DNA from: G965204755 sp965243415
GTDB taxonomy: Bacteria; Acidobacteriota; Vicinamibacteria; Marinacidobacterales; Marinacidobacteraceae
DNA: 64,000 nt
Reading direction: 5' to 3'
Assembly (NCBI GenBank): GCA_965243415.1
Contig: OZ251549.1
Location: 2,232,001-2,296,000 of the forward strand
Of this stretch, positions 9,416-17,723 are shown in pieces. Position numbers and translations under genes: made by a program. The notes below the pieces were generated by a model that searched no databases, was not told where the DNA came from, and saw only the letters and a list, made by a program, of their open reading frames with translations. Position 1 is the stretch's first letter; the number at the start of each line of letters is the position of its first letter.

Positions 9416-10764
9416 CCGTTCTCCGCAACTCTTCGCTCCGGCGCCGGGGCCTCCGGGCGGCCATCGGCGCCGTCCTGGTTGCTCCCGGCGCGTTCGCGGC
9501 GCAGACCGGGGACGAGTCCTACTTCATCACCGGCGCCCGCATCCACACCATGGTCGAGCGCGCCGCCCCGATCGAGTCCGGCGCCATCCTGGTGCGCGAC
9601 GGCCGCATCGTGGATATCGGGGAAGTCGGCGACTTCGCGCCGCCGGCGGGCGCCCGCGTCATCGAGGCGGACGGTCTCGAGGTCTATCCGGGCATGATGG
9701 ACTCCGTCAGCCAGTTGGGCCTGACCGAGATCGGGTCCGTCTCGGCCACCGTGGACACCGTGGAACTCGGCGAGATGAATCCGCACCTCCGCGCGGCGAC
9801 GGCGATCCATCCGTCGAGCGAACACCTGCCGGTGGCGCGGGCGAACGGCATCACCCACGCGGTGGTCGCTCCCGGGAGTCTCGGCGGCTTCGGCTCCGGT
9901 GGCGCCGGGATCTCCGGGCAGGCTTCCATCGTCCACCTCGACGGCTGGACCGTGGAGGAGATGGACATCGAAGCCTCCGCCGGAATGATGGTCGTCTGGC
10001 CCACCCATTCCACCCGGTCGCGGAACCCGACAACCTTCCGCTTCGAGCGCCGCTCCTTCCGCGAGGCGAAGGAAGCCTACGACCGCGCCGTCCGCGAACT
10101 CGGCGAGGTCTTCACCGCCGCGCGGCGGTACCACTCGCTCGACAGGCCGGGAGACCGGGAGCGCGACCTGCGCCTGGAAGCGTTGGGGCCGGTCCTGTCC
10201 GGCGAAACGCCGCTCCTCGTCCTGGCCCAGGGCGCCCGGGAGATCCGCGACGCGGTGGCCTTCGTCGGGGAACGGGAGGGGATGCGGATGATGCTGCTCG
10301 GCGGCCGCGACGCCTGGAAGGAGAAGGAGTTGCTGGCGGAGCAGGGGATCCCGGTCATTCTCGGCCCGACCCAGCGCCTCCCGGCGGAAGAGGACGCGCC
10401 TTACGACCGCCCGTTCACGACGCCCGGCGAACTCCACGCCGCCGGAGTGACCGTGGCCTTCGCCACTTTCGGGTCGTCGAACTCGCGACTGCTGCCGTAC
10501 GAAGCCGGCCACTCGGTGGGTTACGGGATGCCCCGCGAGGCGGCGCTGCGGGCGATCACGGCGGTGCCGGCGCAACTGTTCGGCCTGGACGAGGACCTCG
10601 GCACGATCGAGGAAGGCAAGGTCGCCAACCTGATCCTGGTCACCGGCGACCCGCTGGAGATCCGCAGCGAAGTCCGCCAGGTCTTCGTGAACGGCGTCCC
10701 GGTGTCCATGGACAACCGCCACCAGCGCCTCTACGAGCAATACCGGGCCCGCCCGAAACGGTGA
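9412..10764 (+). CDS. Exported amidohydrolase-like protein, third of operon, HxH absent
   Basis: ATG at 9412 overlaps the preceding stop (ATGA) and has AAGGGAG upstream. A signal peptide is followed by ITGARIHTMVERAAPIESGA. The first metal motif is again lost: YPGMMDSVSQLG replaces PGxIDxHxH. The C-terminus keeps GTIEEGKVANLILVTGDPL. Length and layout match the first gene of the operon, and the three genes form a 1-active-plus-2-degenerate set. Such paired or tripled secreted amidohydrolases occur in Gemmatimonadota and Bacteroidota. A function as a structural partner is inferred. A strong hairpin follows the stop. Confidence 0.82.
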   Translation: MTVLRNSSLRRRGLRAAIGAVLVAPGAFAAQTGDESYFITGARIHTMVERAAPIESGAILVRDGRIVDIGEVGDFAPPAGARVIEADGLEVYPGMMDSVSQLGLTEIGSVSATVDTVELGEMNPHLRAATAIHPSSEHLPVARANGITHAVVAPGSLGGFGSGGAGISGQASIVHLDGWTVEEMDIEASAGMMVVWPTHSTRSRNPTTFRFERRSFREAKEAYDRAVRELGEVFTAARRYHSLDRPGDRERDLRLEALGPVLSGETPLLVLAQGAREIRDAVAFVGEREGMRMMLLGGRDAWKEKELLAEQGIPVILGPTQRLPAEEDAPYDRPFTTPGELHAAGVTVAFATFGSSNSRLLPYEAGHSVGYGMPREAALRAITAVPAQLFGLDEDLGTIEEGKVANLILVTGDPLEIRSEVRQVFVNGVPVSMDNRHQRLYEQYRARPKR

Positions 10765-10775
10765 GGAGGGGAGTA

Positions 10776-10801
10776 CGGCGCGGCTGACCGAAGCCGCGCC
10801 G
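10776..10801 (+). terminator. Hairpin terminator after amidohydrolase operon
   Basis: A perfect 10 bp inverted repeat (CGGCGCGGCT / AGCCGCGCCG) with a 6-base loop lies 12 bases after the stop codon. There is no long T-run downstream, as is usual in GC-rich genomes, so it may act as a Rho-independent-like or RNA-stabilising hairpin. It separates the operon from zorA. Confidence 0.55.
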
Positions 10802-10850
10802 CCTCGGCTCGACCCCAAGTGTTCCCGTTTCCGACCTGAGGACTCTCCGA

Positions 10851-12137
10851 ATGGATTTCGACTTCAACTCGTGGATCATGGTGGGCGTCGTCGTCGCCCT
10901 GATCTATCTTTGGTCCGCGGGACGACGCGACCCGGTGTTCCGGGCCAACGCGCCGGCAGTCATGACGAGTGTCGGGATCCTCGGCACTTTCCTGGGCATC
11001 TTCCTGGCTCTGCTCCCGCTGGACTTCTCGGCCGGGCAGATGAACGACAGCATCGAGGCGCTGCTGAGCGGGATGCAGTTGGCGTTCGTGACGAGCCTTC
11101 TCGGCCTCGGCTTTTCGATCGGGTTCCGTATGTTCGAGAAGTGGTCGCCGCCTCGGTCTGCGGATCCGCCCCCCGATCCGGCCCGGGACGCCATGCTCGA
11201 TCGCCTGGACGCCATCGCCCGGGCTATCGGCGGAGATGGTGACACGAGTCTCCTGACGCAGTTCCAGAAACTTCGCGACGAAGGCCGGGAGGACTCCCGA
11301 CGACTGGACCAGATCCGCGCCGCCATCGCCGGCGAAGGCGATTCGAGTCTGGTGACGCAGATGCAGAAACTCCGGGACGAGAACCTCGACGGCTTCCGCA
11401 AACTGGACGGTCTCAGCGAGACGATCCGGGAGTCCCTGGTGAAGAACCTGGAGACCCTGATTACCGAGATCCGCGAGGTCATCGAGCGCCAACTCGGAGA
11501 GTCCCTGCGCCAACTCATCGCGCAGATCGAGAAGGCGTTGATCGAGCAGTTCGGGAAGACCTTCGTGGAGTTCAACGCGGCGACCCAGGCGCTCAAGAAA
11601 TGGCAGGAGGACCATCGGCACCAGGTCGAGCAACTCACCGCGGCGTTCGAGACCACGGCGCAGGGCATCACCCGGATCGCCGAGGAGTGCCGCAGCATCC
11701 CGGCGACGATGGAGGCGCTGGGGGTGACCGTCGAAACCGCCCGCCAGAGCGTCCAGGCATTGAGCCGGCAACTCGCCGATTTCGCGACCCTGGGAGAACA
11801 GGCGCGGACCGCCTTCCCGACGATCAAGCAACATCTCGACCGCATCGGGGATGACCTGGCCGGGAGTGCCCGGGCCTTCGATGGGCTCGAGGCGACCCTG
11901 AGGCGGACCTTCGAGGCGCACGGCCAGGAGGTGGAGGCGATCGCCGGTCGGTTGGGGCGGACACTGGAGACCGCCCAGCAGGAGGTCTCCGAGAACGTGA
12001 AGACCACGGTGCGCGCCTCCCTCGACACCCTCGATCAGCAGGTGCGCCGTCTGGTCAGCGAATGGGGCGGCCACATGGTGGTCCTGGCCCGGCGCATGGC
12101 GGAGGAGATCGAGTCACCGCCGCGCCGGCTGCGATGA
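10851..12137 (+). CDS. zorA: Zorya anti-phage protein ZorA (MotA/ExbB-like motor subunit)
   Basis: Inner-membrane stator subunit of the Zorya defence system. Membrane segments lie at residues about 8-23, 41-56 and 75-92 (SWIMVGVVVALIYLW, VGILGTFLGIFLALL, GMQLAFVTSLLGLGFSIGF), which is the MotA/TolQ/ExbB channel fold. A long alpha-helical cytoplasmic tail follows, beginning with a duplicated unit (GDGDTSLLTQFQKLRDE, then GEGDSSLVTQMQKLRDE) and continuing as coiled coil to the end. Flagellar MotA and TolQ lack this tail, whereas ZorA has it. It is 428 residues, shorter than type I ZorA. It overlaps zorB by four bases (ATGA). GAGG lies 9 bases before the ATG. Confidence 0.9.
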   Translation: MDFDFNSWIMVGVVVALIYLWSAGRRDPVFRANAPAVMTSVGILGTFLGIFLALLPLDFSAGQMNDSIEALLSGMQLAFVTSLLGLGFSIGFRMFEKWSPPRSADPPPDPARDAMLDRLDAIARAIGGDGDTSLLTQFQKLRDEGREDSRRLDQIRAAIAGEGDSSLVTQMQKLRDENLDGFRKLDGLSETIRESLVKNLETLITEIREVIERQLGESLRQLIAQIEKALIEQFGKTFVEFNAATQALKKWQEDHRHQVEQLTAAFETTAQGITRIAEECRSIPATMEALGVTVETARQSVQALSRQLADFATLGEQARTAFPTIKQHLDRIGDDLAGSARAFDGLEATLRRTFEAHGQEVEAIAGRLGRTLETAQQEVSENVKTTVRASLDTLDQQVRRLVSEWGGHMVVLARRMAEEIESPPRRLR

Positions 12138-12793
12138 TCGGCGCCCTCCGTCCCGGCGGCGACCAGGAGACCTGGGCGCCGGTGTCCGACCTGATGGCGG
12201 CCCTGATGTTGATCTTCATGTTCATCGCGGTGGTCTTCATCCGGAGCGTCGTGGACGAACAGACCACGAATCGGGAGGAGTGCGACAAGATCTATCGGAT
12301 CCTCGATACGGAATTCGGGACGGATTTCGACCGGTGGGATGTCGAACTCCTTGAGGACCTCACGATTCGATTCCGAAATCCGGACATCCTGTTCCCGTCC
12401 CAGTCGGCGGTCGTCGGGGACTATTTCCAGGAGATCCTCCGTTCCTTCTTTCCGAGATACATGGGGATCATCCAGTCGAGAGAGGATCGTGACGACCTCC
12501 AGGTCCTGATCGAGGGACACACCTCGAGCGTCTGGGTCGGCGCCCCGACGGCGGACGAGGCGTACATCCGGAACATGGAGTTGTCGCACGACCGTACTCT
12601 GTCGATCCTGGAGTTCGTTCTCGGTCTTCCGGAGGCGGCCGACTATCGGGCGTGGGCGAAGGCGAACATGACGGCGACCGGGTTGTCGTCGTCGCGGTTG
12701 ATCCTCCGCCCGGACGGTGGAGAGGACCCGGAGCGATCGCGCCGGGTTGAGTTCAGGCTTCTGGCGGCCTCGTGCCGGAGAGCGGGGTTGTAG
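12134..12793 (+). CDS. zorB: Zorya anti-phage protein ZorB (MotB/OmpA-like)
   Basis: Partner of ZorA. One membrane helix near the N-terminus (SDLMAALMLIFMFIAVVFI) carries the conserved channel aspartate, D19, at its mouth, as in MotB and known ZorB. The C-terminal half is OmpA-like and should bind peptidoglycan (VLIEGHTSS ... NMELSHDRTLSILEFVLG ... RSRRVEFRLL). Length is 219 residues. The ATG at 12134 overlaps the zorA stop, indicating translational coupling. Family knowledge: ZorAB form a 5:2 proton-driven rotary motor that senses phage entry and activates the effector encoded alongside. Confidence 0.9.
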   Translation: MIGALRPGGDQETWAPVSDLMAALMLIFMFIAVVFIRSVVDEQTTNREECDKIYRILDTEFGTDFDRWDVELLEDLTIRFRNPDILFPSQSAVVGDYFQEILRSFFPRYMGIIQSREDRDDLQVLIEGHTSSVWVGAPTADEAYIRNMELSHDRTLSILEFVLGLPEAADYRAWAKANMTATGLSSSRLILRPDGGEDPERSRRVEFRLLAASCRRAGL

Positions 12794-12794
12794 G

Positions 12795-13784
12795 GTGGCG
12801 GAAGACGGCCCGCGAGGAGGGGCCGGGTGGACGGAAGGCGCGGAGGCGACGGCGCAGCTCGCGAAGATCCTCCGTCGCGTGGGACTTCGGCCGAGTTCCT
12901 TCGAACTGGTTCCGCGGGAGGAGATGGAAGACCGGGACATCTCCACGATCGATGAGTTGGAGGCGGGGTTCCATGAGAGCGGCCTCCTGGTTTTCGGCGG
13001 CCGGCCGATGCTGGTCTACATCAGGGATCACACCGTGATGACCCCGAATCCGCTGGTGCCGGAACGGTGCCGGAAAGTTCACTTCACGGTGTGCGCTGCC
13101 CTGCAGGGCATGGAGAGGAAAGGTCGGTTCGATCGGTATCGGAGGACCGGCTCGGACACGAACTCGTACGTGATCGATGTGTCGGACGGATGGCGCGGGT
13201 CGAGGGAGAAGAGGGTGAGACTGCTCCCGTGCCAATTCTGCCTGGGGAATGCCCGATACGCGGGCTTCTATCGGGCGGCGATGACGCAGGGCGAGAGAAG
13301 GCGGATCACGCAGCAATTCGACGCGAAGGTCATGTTCGGGATCATGAAGCGGCATCTCCGGGAGTGGAGCGGAAGGCACGCCCATCGTCCGTTCGAGCGG
13401 CTGGCCGAAGTCACCCGGATGTTCATCCGTCGTATCGAGGATACGAAGCCGGCGACGGAGCCGGGGGGTTACGGCGCGGACTGGAAAGAGGTGTCGCGGG
13501 CGTACCGGCGGAGACAGCGCTGGGTGTGTGAGTGTTGCGGGGTGAGGCTCGACGGACCGGGACATCATCATCTTCTGGATACGCATCACCGGAACGGCGA
13601 CAAGGGGGATGACCGGGAAGGGAACTTGGCGGCGCTGTGCAAACTCTGCCACCGGGGGAGGGATGGGCACTACCCGGTGCGCCCGATACACGCCGAGAAG
13701 ATCCGGGCCGCAAGGCGGGAGCAGGGGATTCCGGGGAGCGCGGGAGCGGGCCACCTGGGCGATGGAGGCTGTGGCCACGGATGA
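12795..13784 (+). CDS. zorE: Zorya type II effector ZorE (HNH endonuclease)
   Basis: Third gene of the operon; a GTG start one base after the zorB stop is chosen for coupling. About 329 residues. The C-terminal part is a zinc-binding HNH nuclease: CECCGVRL, then HHHLLDTHHRNGDKGDD, then NLAALCKLCHRGRDGHYP. A second zinc-like pair, LPCQFCLG, occurs near residue 150. An HNH effector directly after ZorAB defines type II Zorya, in which ZorE acts as a DNA nickase or nuclease; types I and III use ZorCD and ZorFG instead. The N-terminal half should contain the DNA-binding or sensing region. The gene is followed by a convergent methylase gene. Confidence 0.85.
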   Translation: MAEDGPRGGAGWTEGAEATAQLAKILRRVGLRPSSFELVPREEMEDRDISTIDELEAGFHESGLLVFGGRPMLVYIRDHTVMTPNPLVPERCRKVHFTVCAALQGMERKGRFDRYRRTGSDTNSYVIDVSDGWRGSREKRVRLLPCQFCLGNARYAGFYRAAMTQGERRRITQQFDAKVMFGIMKRHLREWSGRHAHRPFERLAEVTRMFIRRIEDTKPATEPGGYGADWKEVSRAYRRRQRWVCECCGVRLDGPGHHHLLDTHHRNGDKGDDREGNLAALCKLCHRGRDGHYPVRPIHAEKIRAARREQGIPGSAGAGHLGDGGCGHG

Positions 13785-13797
13785 GCCCGACAGGAGT

Positions 13798-13818
13798 CGT
13801 CGGCCCTGTTCGCCGACG
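13798..13818 (+). terminator. Possible hairpin terminator after zorE
   Basis: A 7 bp perfect stem (CGTCGGC / GCCGACG) with a 7-base loop lies 13 bases after the zorE stop, in the spacer between convergent genes. No T-run follows, so this is a weak call; it could serve either strand. Confidence 0.35.
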
Positions 13819-13925
13819 GCCCGCGCGTGGTTGTCGGGGGCGCGGCGGTGCGGGCCAGGATCGACAGGGGCCGTTTCGGATGCCCGATGCCCGAACACCG
13901 TTAGATCGGGACGGGCGGCGGGGCG

Positions 13926-16862
13926 TTATTCGCGGACGAAGCCGGCCGGGCGGGTTTTCTTGCCGCCGTGGACGCTCGGCTCGGCGCACCACTTGAGGCG
14001 CAGCAGATCGAGGGACTCGAGGGTGCTGTCGGGGAGATTCAGCAGTCGGAGCAGCACGGCCTCGTCCAGAGCCTTGCGGGTCGGATCCCGGTAGGCCTCG
14101 TTGGCCGGGAGGAACCGCTTCCCGGCGAAGTCGGCGAAGATGGACGACGCGACCCGGACCTGTGCCTCGTCGAGCGCTCGCACATCGAAAACCGGCAGGT
14201 CTTCGAGTCCGGTTCCGGTGAGGGAAGCGCGCCCGCCCTGTTGGCGGTTGCCTCGCCACCAGAACAGGAGGAGTCCCAGCGTCGTGTTGGCCCAGAGGAG
14301 CAGGGCTTCTTCGCGGGCTGCATCGTGGACGGATACGGTCGGCCAGGCGCGGCCGCCGATGGTCTTCGGGTCGGTCCAGCAGGCGGCGAGAGGCTGCGAA
14401 TTCAGGCGGAAGTCCAGGTTGAAGTGCAGGTGCGAGGCCGTCTTCCAGGTGTCTTTCGCGCTCTCCTCCATTCCCGGACGCACTTCGCCCTGCCGGTCCG
14501 GCGGCACGGTGAGCGTGCTTTCCTTCTCGGCGGCGTGGCTCCAGAGCATCGGGTAGGTCGGGTACTCCCCCACGGAGGCCGGCGCGAGGTCGAAGGGACC
14601 CCGGTAACGGCCGTCGGGATCGAGGCCGCTGAGATCCCGGTGGATCGGGCCCTTGCGGCCGATCTCCGCGAGCGGCGCGATCGGCAGCGGCACTTCCTCG
14701 TCGGCGCCGGGAAGTCTCAGCACCCCCGATTCGAGCGAGAGGGCCGTCCGGGCGACCGAGAAGTCGCTGACCGCGGCGCAGCCTCCGGCCCGGACCGGGG
14801 CCTGGATGGAGCGGGCCAGGACCTCTTCGCCCAGATGGATCGTCTCCGGCGGCGGCCTTCGCGCGACCGCGAGGGAGATTCGCCGCGCCGTCTCCTCGGC
14901 GGCCATCTGCGACCGCGGGCGTTCCCGCAGCGCGACCCAATCGGCAGTCGTTCGGACTTCCGCGGAATCGGCGGAGTCCGTCGCCGGCTTTTTCCGGGCG
15001 ACGACCAGAACCTCGGCCATTCCCGTATCGGCGGAGAAGGAGTGGTCGTCCGGGCGGCCCCGGGCGATGGAGACGAACACGAGGTCTTCGTACTCGGTGT
15101 CGAGCAGCCGGCGCGCCGCGTCCCAGGCGGTTCCGCTGACCAGGACCAGCGGCATCACCAGGGCGAGGGTTCCGCCCGGTTTCAACTTGAGGTGCGCCAG
15201 GTCCAGGAAGTTCGACGCCAGTCCGGCGTTCCCGTGTCCGGCCGGGGCCTCGAGTTTCCGCCTACGGCGGGTCAGCACGGCGGACATGCGTTTCTGCTCG
15301 TTCCGGCTGGTCTCGAACCCGGCGAAGGACGGGATCGGCACCTCCGCGATCTCGTGATTCGTCGGGCGGGTGAACGGCGGGTTCATGATGACCAGGTCCA
15401 GACTGGCGTGGGGGATCGAGAACTGGGAGAGGTCCCCGCCCACGGCCCGGTCGGCGGCGGAAGCGCGGACGCGGCGGATGCCGGTCGGGAACAGGGAGAC
15501 GCCGGTGCGCTCGTCGAGGAGGTCCAGCGCTCCGATGCGGAAGGCGTTTTCGCCACCTCTGGTCCGCGTTTCGCCGTAGGGGAGGGTGTACACCTGCGTT
15601 CGCTCGAACAGCGTCGTGGGATTGGCGCTGGCGAGCATGGAGGTGGTCAGGTGCGTGGCCGCCGGCATGATGTCGGTGGCGACCAGGCACTGCTCGATCA
15701 TCGTCCGGTGCACCGCTCGGTCGTCGCCTCCCCGGCGGCGGTGGCGGCGGGCGGCGGCGTGATAGGCCGCGGTCAGCAGGGTGCCGGTGCCGCAGGCGAA
15801 GTCGGCGATGCGCAGGTTGCGGACGGCGTCCATGCTGCCCCAATCCACGCGAAGTTGCCCGACGGCGAGTTCAGCGAGGAGCGTGGCGGCCGAGGGACGG
15901 GTATAGAAGGTGGCGAGGAACTTCCGGTCGGTGATGAGGCGCTGGAACATGCGCCCGGAGAGGTCGTGCGAGCGGGAGATACCCGACTGCGCCAGTTCCT
16001 CCGCGACGGAGACGAGTTTGTTCAGGACATCCCCGGAGGTCGGCGGCGGGATCGGGGAGAGGATCCGGCAGGCGACCTCGAAGATCGGCCAGTAGTTGAT
16101 CTCCTTGAGGATGCGCCGCCACTCCTTCAGGACCAGGGACTTCATGACGAATCCGGCCTCGCCGCGCAGGGTGTCGAGTTCCGCGACTCCCCGCACTCCG
16201 GCGATCATCGTCTGGAAAGTCAGAGCGTTCGCGAGGATCGCCATCGCCATCCGCGTGGTCTGCTGTCCTTCGGACTGATGCAGCGTCGCCGAGATCTGCT
16301 TCGCGACATCGGGCCGGCCGGCGCATCCCCGGCGGAACCGCTCGGCGGCCTGGGAGACGCCGGTCTCGAGCGAACGGAGCATCCGGGCGACCAACCGCTC
16401 GGAGAGGGAGGCGGACTCGAGAAGGCTGGCGAGGGAGTCGGCGTCGCCCTCGATCCACCCGGCGCGTGGCCAGCGGACCTCCGATTCGTCCTGCGACCAG
16501 AGGCAGTACCGGTACTCCGCCGTATCGACGGCCTCCGGCAGCGCGTGCTGGGCGACCCGTCGCAGGGACTCGGGGGCGCGGAGCGCGATCGCGTGCTCGA
16601 TCGTCCGGTCGCTGCCGGGGATCGCCGCTCCGAGGCGCGACCGGGCGTCTGCCTCGACGGTTCGGGCGGGAGCGAACTCGGTCTCTACGACGACCGGGCT
16701 GCCACCATCTTCGTGGACCAGGACATCGGGCCGTTTCCCGCCGGCGAGGACGCCGATGGGTTCCGCCTGGAGGACATCCCGCTCCCTCCACCGGGGATTT
16801 CGCGCGCGAAGGGCGGCAGCGAGGGCGCCGTTGAATGTGTGTTCGTCGTTCACGGGACCCAC
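13926..16862 (-). CDS. Large N6-adenine DNA methyltransferase with nuclease-like N-terminus
   Basis: About 978 residues, GTG start at 16862 (a second GTG three codons later gives VNDEHTFNG). The methylase core has motif I DFACGTGTLLTAAY and catalytic motif IV VIMNPPFTRP, typical of N6-adenine (gamma-class) methylases of type I and IIG systems. The N-terminus has the pattern GGKRPDVLV ... PVVVETEF, resembling a PD-(D/E)xK nuclease with glutamate in place of the usual lysine. The C-terminal 300 residues look like a target-recognition region. I read it as a type IIG-like restriction-modification protein; a stand-alone defence methylase is possible. It is the last gene of a minus-strand defence block that converges on Zorya. 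Confidence 0.75.
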   Translation of the reverse strand: MGPVNDEHTFNGALAAALRARNPRWRERDVLQAEPIGVLAGGKRPDVLVHEDGGSPVVVETEFAPARTVEADARSRLGAAIPGSDRTIEHAIALRAPESLRRVAQHALPEAVDTAEYRYCLWSQDESEVRWPRAGWIEGDADSLASLLESASLSERLVARMLRSLETGVSQAAERFRRGCAGRPDVAKQISATLHQSEGQQTTRMAMAILANALTFQTMIAGVRGVAELDTLRGEAGFVMKSLVLKEWRRILKEINYWPIFEVACRILSPIPPPTSGDVLNKLVSVAEELAQSGISRSHDLSGRMFQRLITDRKFLATFYTRPSAATLLAELAVGQLRVDWGSMDAVRNLRIADFACGTGTLLTAAYHAAARRHRRRGGDDRAVHRTMIEQCLVATDIMPAATHLTTSMLASANPTTLFERTQVYTLPYGETRTRGGENAFRIGALDLLDERTGVSLFPTGIRRVRASAADRAVGGDLSQFSIPHASLDLVIMNPPFTRPTNHEIAEVPIPSFAGFETSRNEQKRMSAVLTRRRRKLEAPAGHGNAGLASNFLDLAHLKLKPGGTLALVMPLVLVSGTAWDAARRLLDTEYEDLVFVSIARGRPDDHSFSADTGMAEVLVVARKKPATDSADSAEVRTTADWVALRERPRSQMAAEETARRISLAVARRPPPETIHLGEEVLARSIQAPVRAGGCAAVSDFSVARTALSLESGVLRLPGADEEVPLPIAPLAEIGRKGPIHRDLSGLDPDGRYRGPFDLAPASVGEYPTYPMLWSHAAEKESTLTVPPDRQGEVRPGMEESAKDTWKTASHLHFNLDFRLNSQPLAACWTDPKTIGGRAWPTVSVHDAAREEALLLWANTTLGLLLFWWRGNRQQGGRASLTGTGLEDLPVFDVRALDEAQVRVASSIFADFAGKRFLPANEAYRDPTRKALDEAVLLRLLNLPDSTLESLDLLRLKWCAEPSVHGGKKTRPAGFVRE

Positions 16863-17018
16863 CCGGGCGTCGGGGACGGCGGTCGGCGTAAGCGCCGCAG
16901 GCCGCGGCCCACGGTAATCCTAATGCGGCGACGGAGGGACCGTTCCTTCGGGAACCGGGCCGGAGATGGCCGTCGTCCGGGCTCGGTCGCGGCGGTGGTG
17001 GCCGCCCGGGGGCGCGGG

Positions 17019-17666
17019 CTACGGATCGTTTCGGGTGCGGACGGTTCCGACCGAAGCGGCGAGGCGCTGGCGCAGGGCGGCGTCGAGAGACTCGGAGAGG
17101 TCGGCGGCTCCGAGTTCGCGGAGTTGGGCCGGGAGTTCCGGGCGGGAGCGCGGGTGGACGCCGGCGCGGAGGAGCGAGGCGCGGGCGCGGTGGGTCAGCC
17201 AGGTGAGATGGTGTTCCCGGTACGCATCTTTGTCGCCGATCTCGCGGAGGGTCTCCATGATCTTGTGGGCGGAGGCGGCGCGGCGGTCGGCTACGGCCGG
17301 GTCGGGCAGGGGCAGGGAGTCGCGCCAACGCCGGGAGAGGTCGGCCCAGGTTCGCTCGCGGTCGAAGAGCGGCCGGCCGAAACGCAGGGCCGATACGAGG
17401 AGCGGGTCGCCAGCTTGGACGCCCGCATCGAGACCGTCCGCATCCACCTTGCGGAGATCCACCTCGATCGGCGCCTTCTCGGCGAGCGTGCGCCGGTCCT
17501 CGCAGACAGCGAGAAGGTCCAGGTCATCGGACGCCACGGCGGCGCGGACAGCGGAACCGATGGCGATCAGTGCGAGCAGGTTCGTGTCGGCTTCGGCGCG
17601 CCGGAGGAAGGCGTGGAGCCACTGCCGGGAGTGCTCCGTTGGCCACCGGAGGATGCCGCGGGTCAT
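17019..17666 (-). CDS. Nucleotidyltransferase-fold protein
   Basis: 215 residues. The N-terminal region shows the minimal nucleotidyltransferase signature IGSAVRAAVASDDLDLLAV (GS followed by S-D-x-D-L) plus a third acidic position in APIEVDLRKV, so it could transfer a nucleotide to protein, RNA or a small molecule. The C-terminus is helical and Arg-rich. It lies between the DUF4268 nuclease gene (57 bases upstream) and the large methylase (155 bases downstream) on the same strand. MNT-type proteins often pair with HEPN toxins, but no HEPN Rx4-6H protein is seen here. Function within the island is unknown. Confidence 0.65.
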   Translation of the reverse strand: MTRGILRWPTEHSRQWLHAFLRRAEADTNLLALIAIGSAVRAAVASDDLDLLAVCEDRRTLAEKAPIEVDLRKVDADGLDAGVQAGDPLLVSALRFGRPLFDRERTWADLSRRWRDSLPLPDPAVADRRAASAHKIMETLREIGDKDAYREHHLTWLTHRARASLLRAGVHPRSRPELPAQLRELGAADLSESLDAALRQRLAASVGTVRTRNDP

Positions 17667-17723
17667 CGAGATCGGGACGGCTTCGGATGGGTCCCGGAAC
17701 GGGCAAACTTCCGCTGCCGCGCT

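Noticed and set aside
10851..12793. zorA-zorB as flagellar MotAB or TolQR/ExbBD
   Set aside because: No other flagellar or Tol genes are nearby, the ZorA tail with its QKLRDE duplication is foreign to those families, and an HNH gene is coupled directly downstream.
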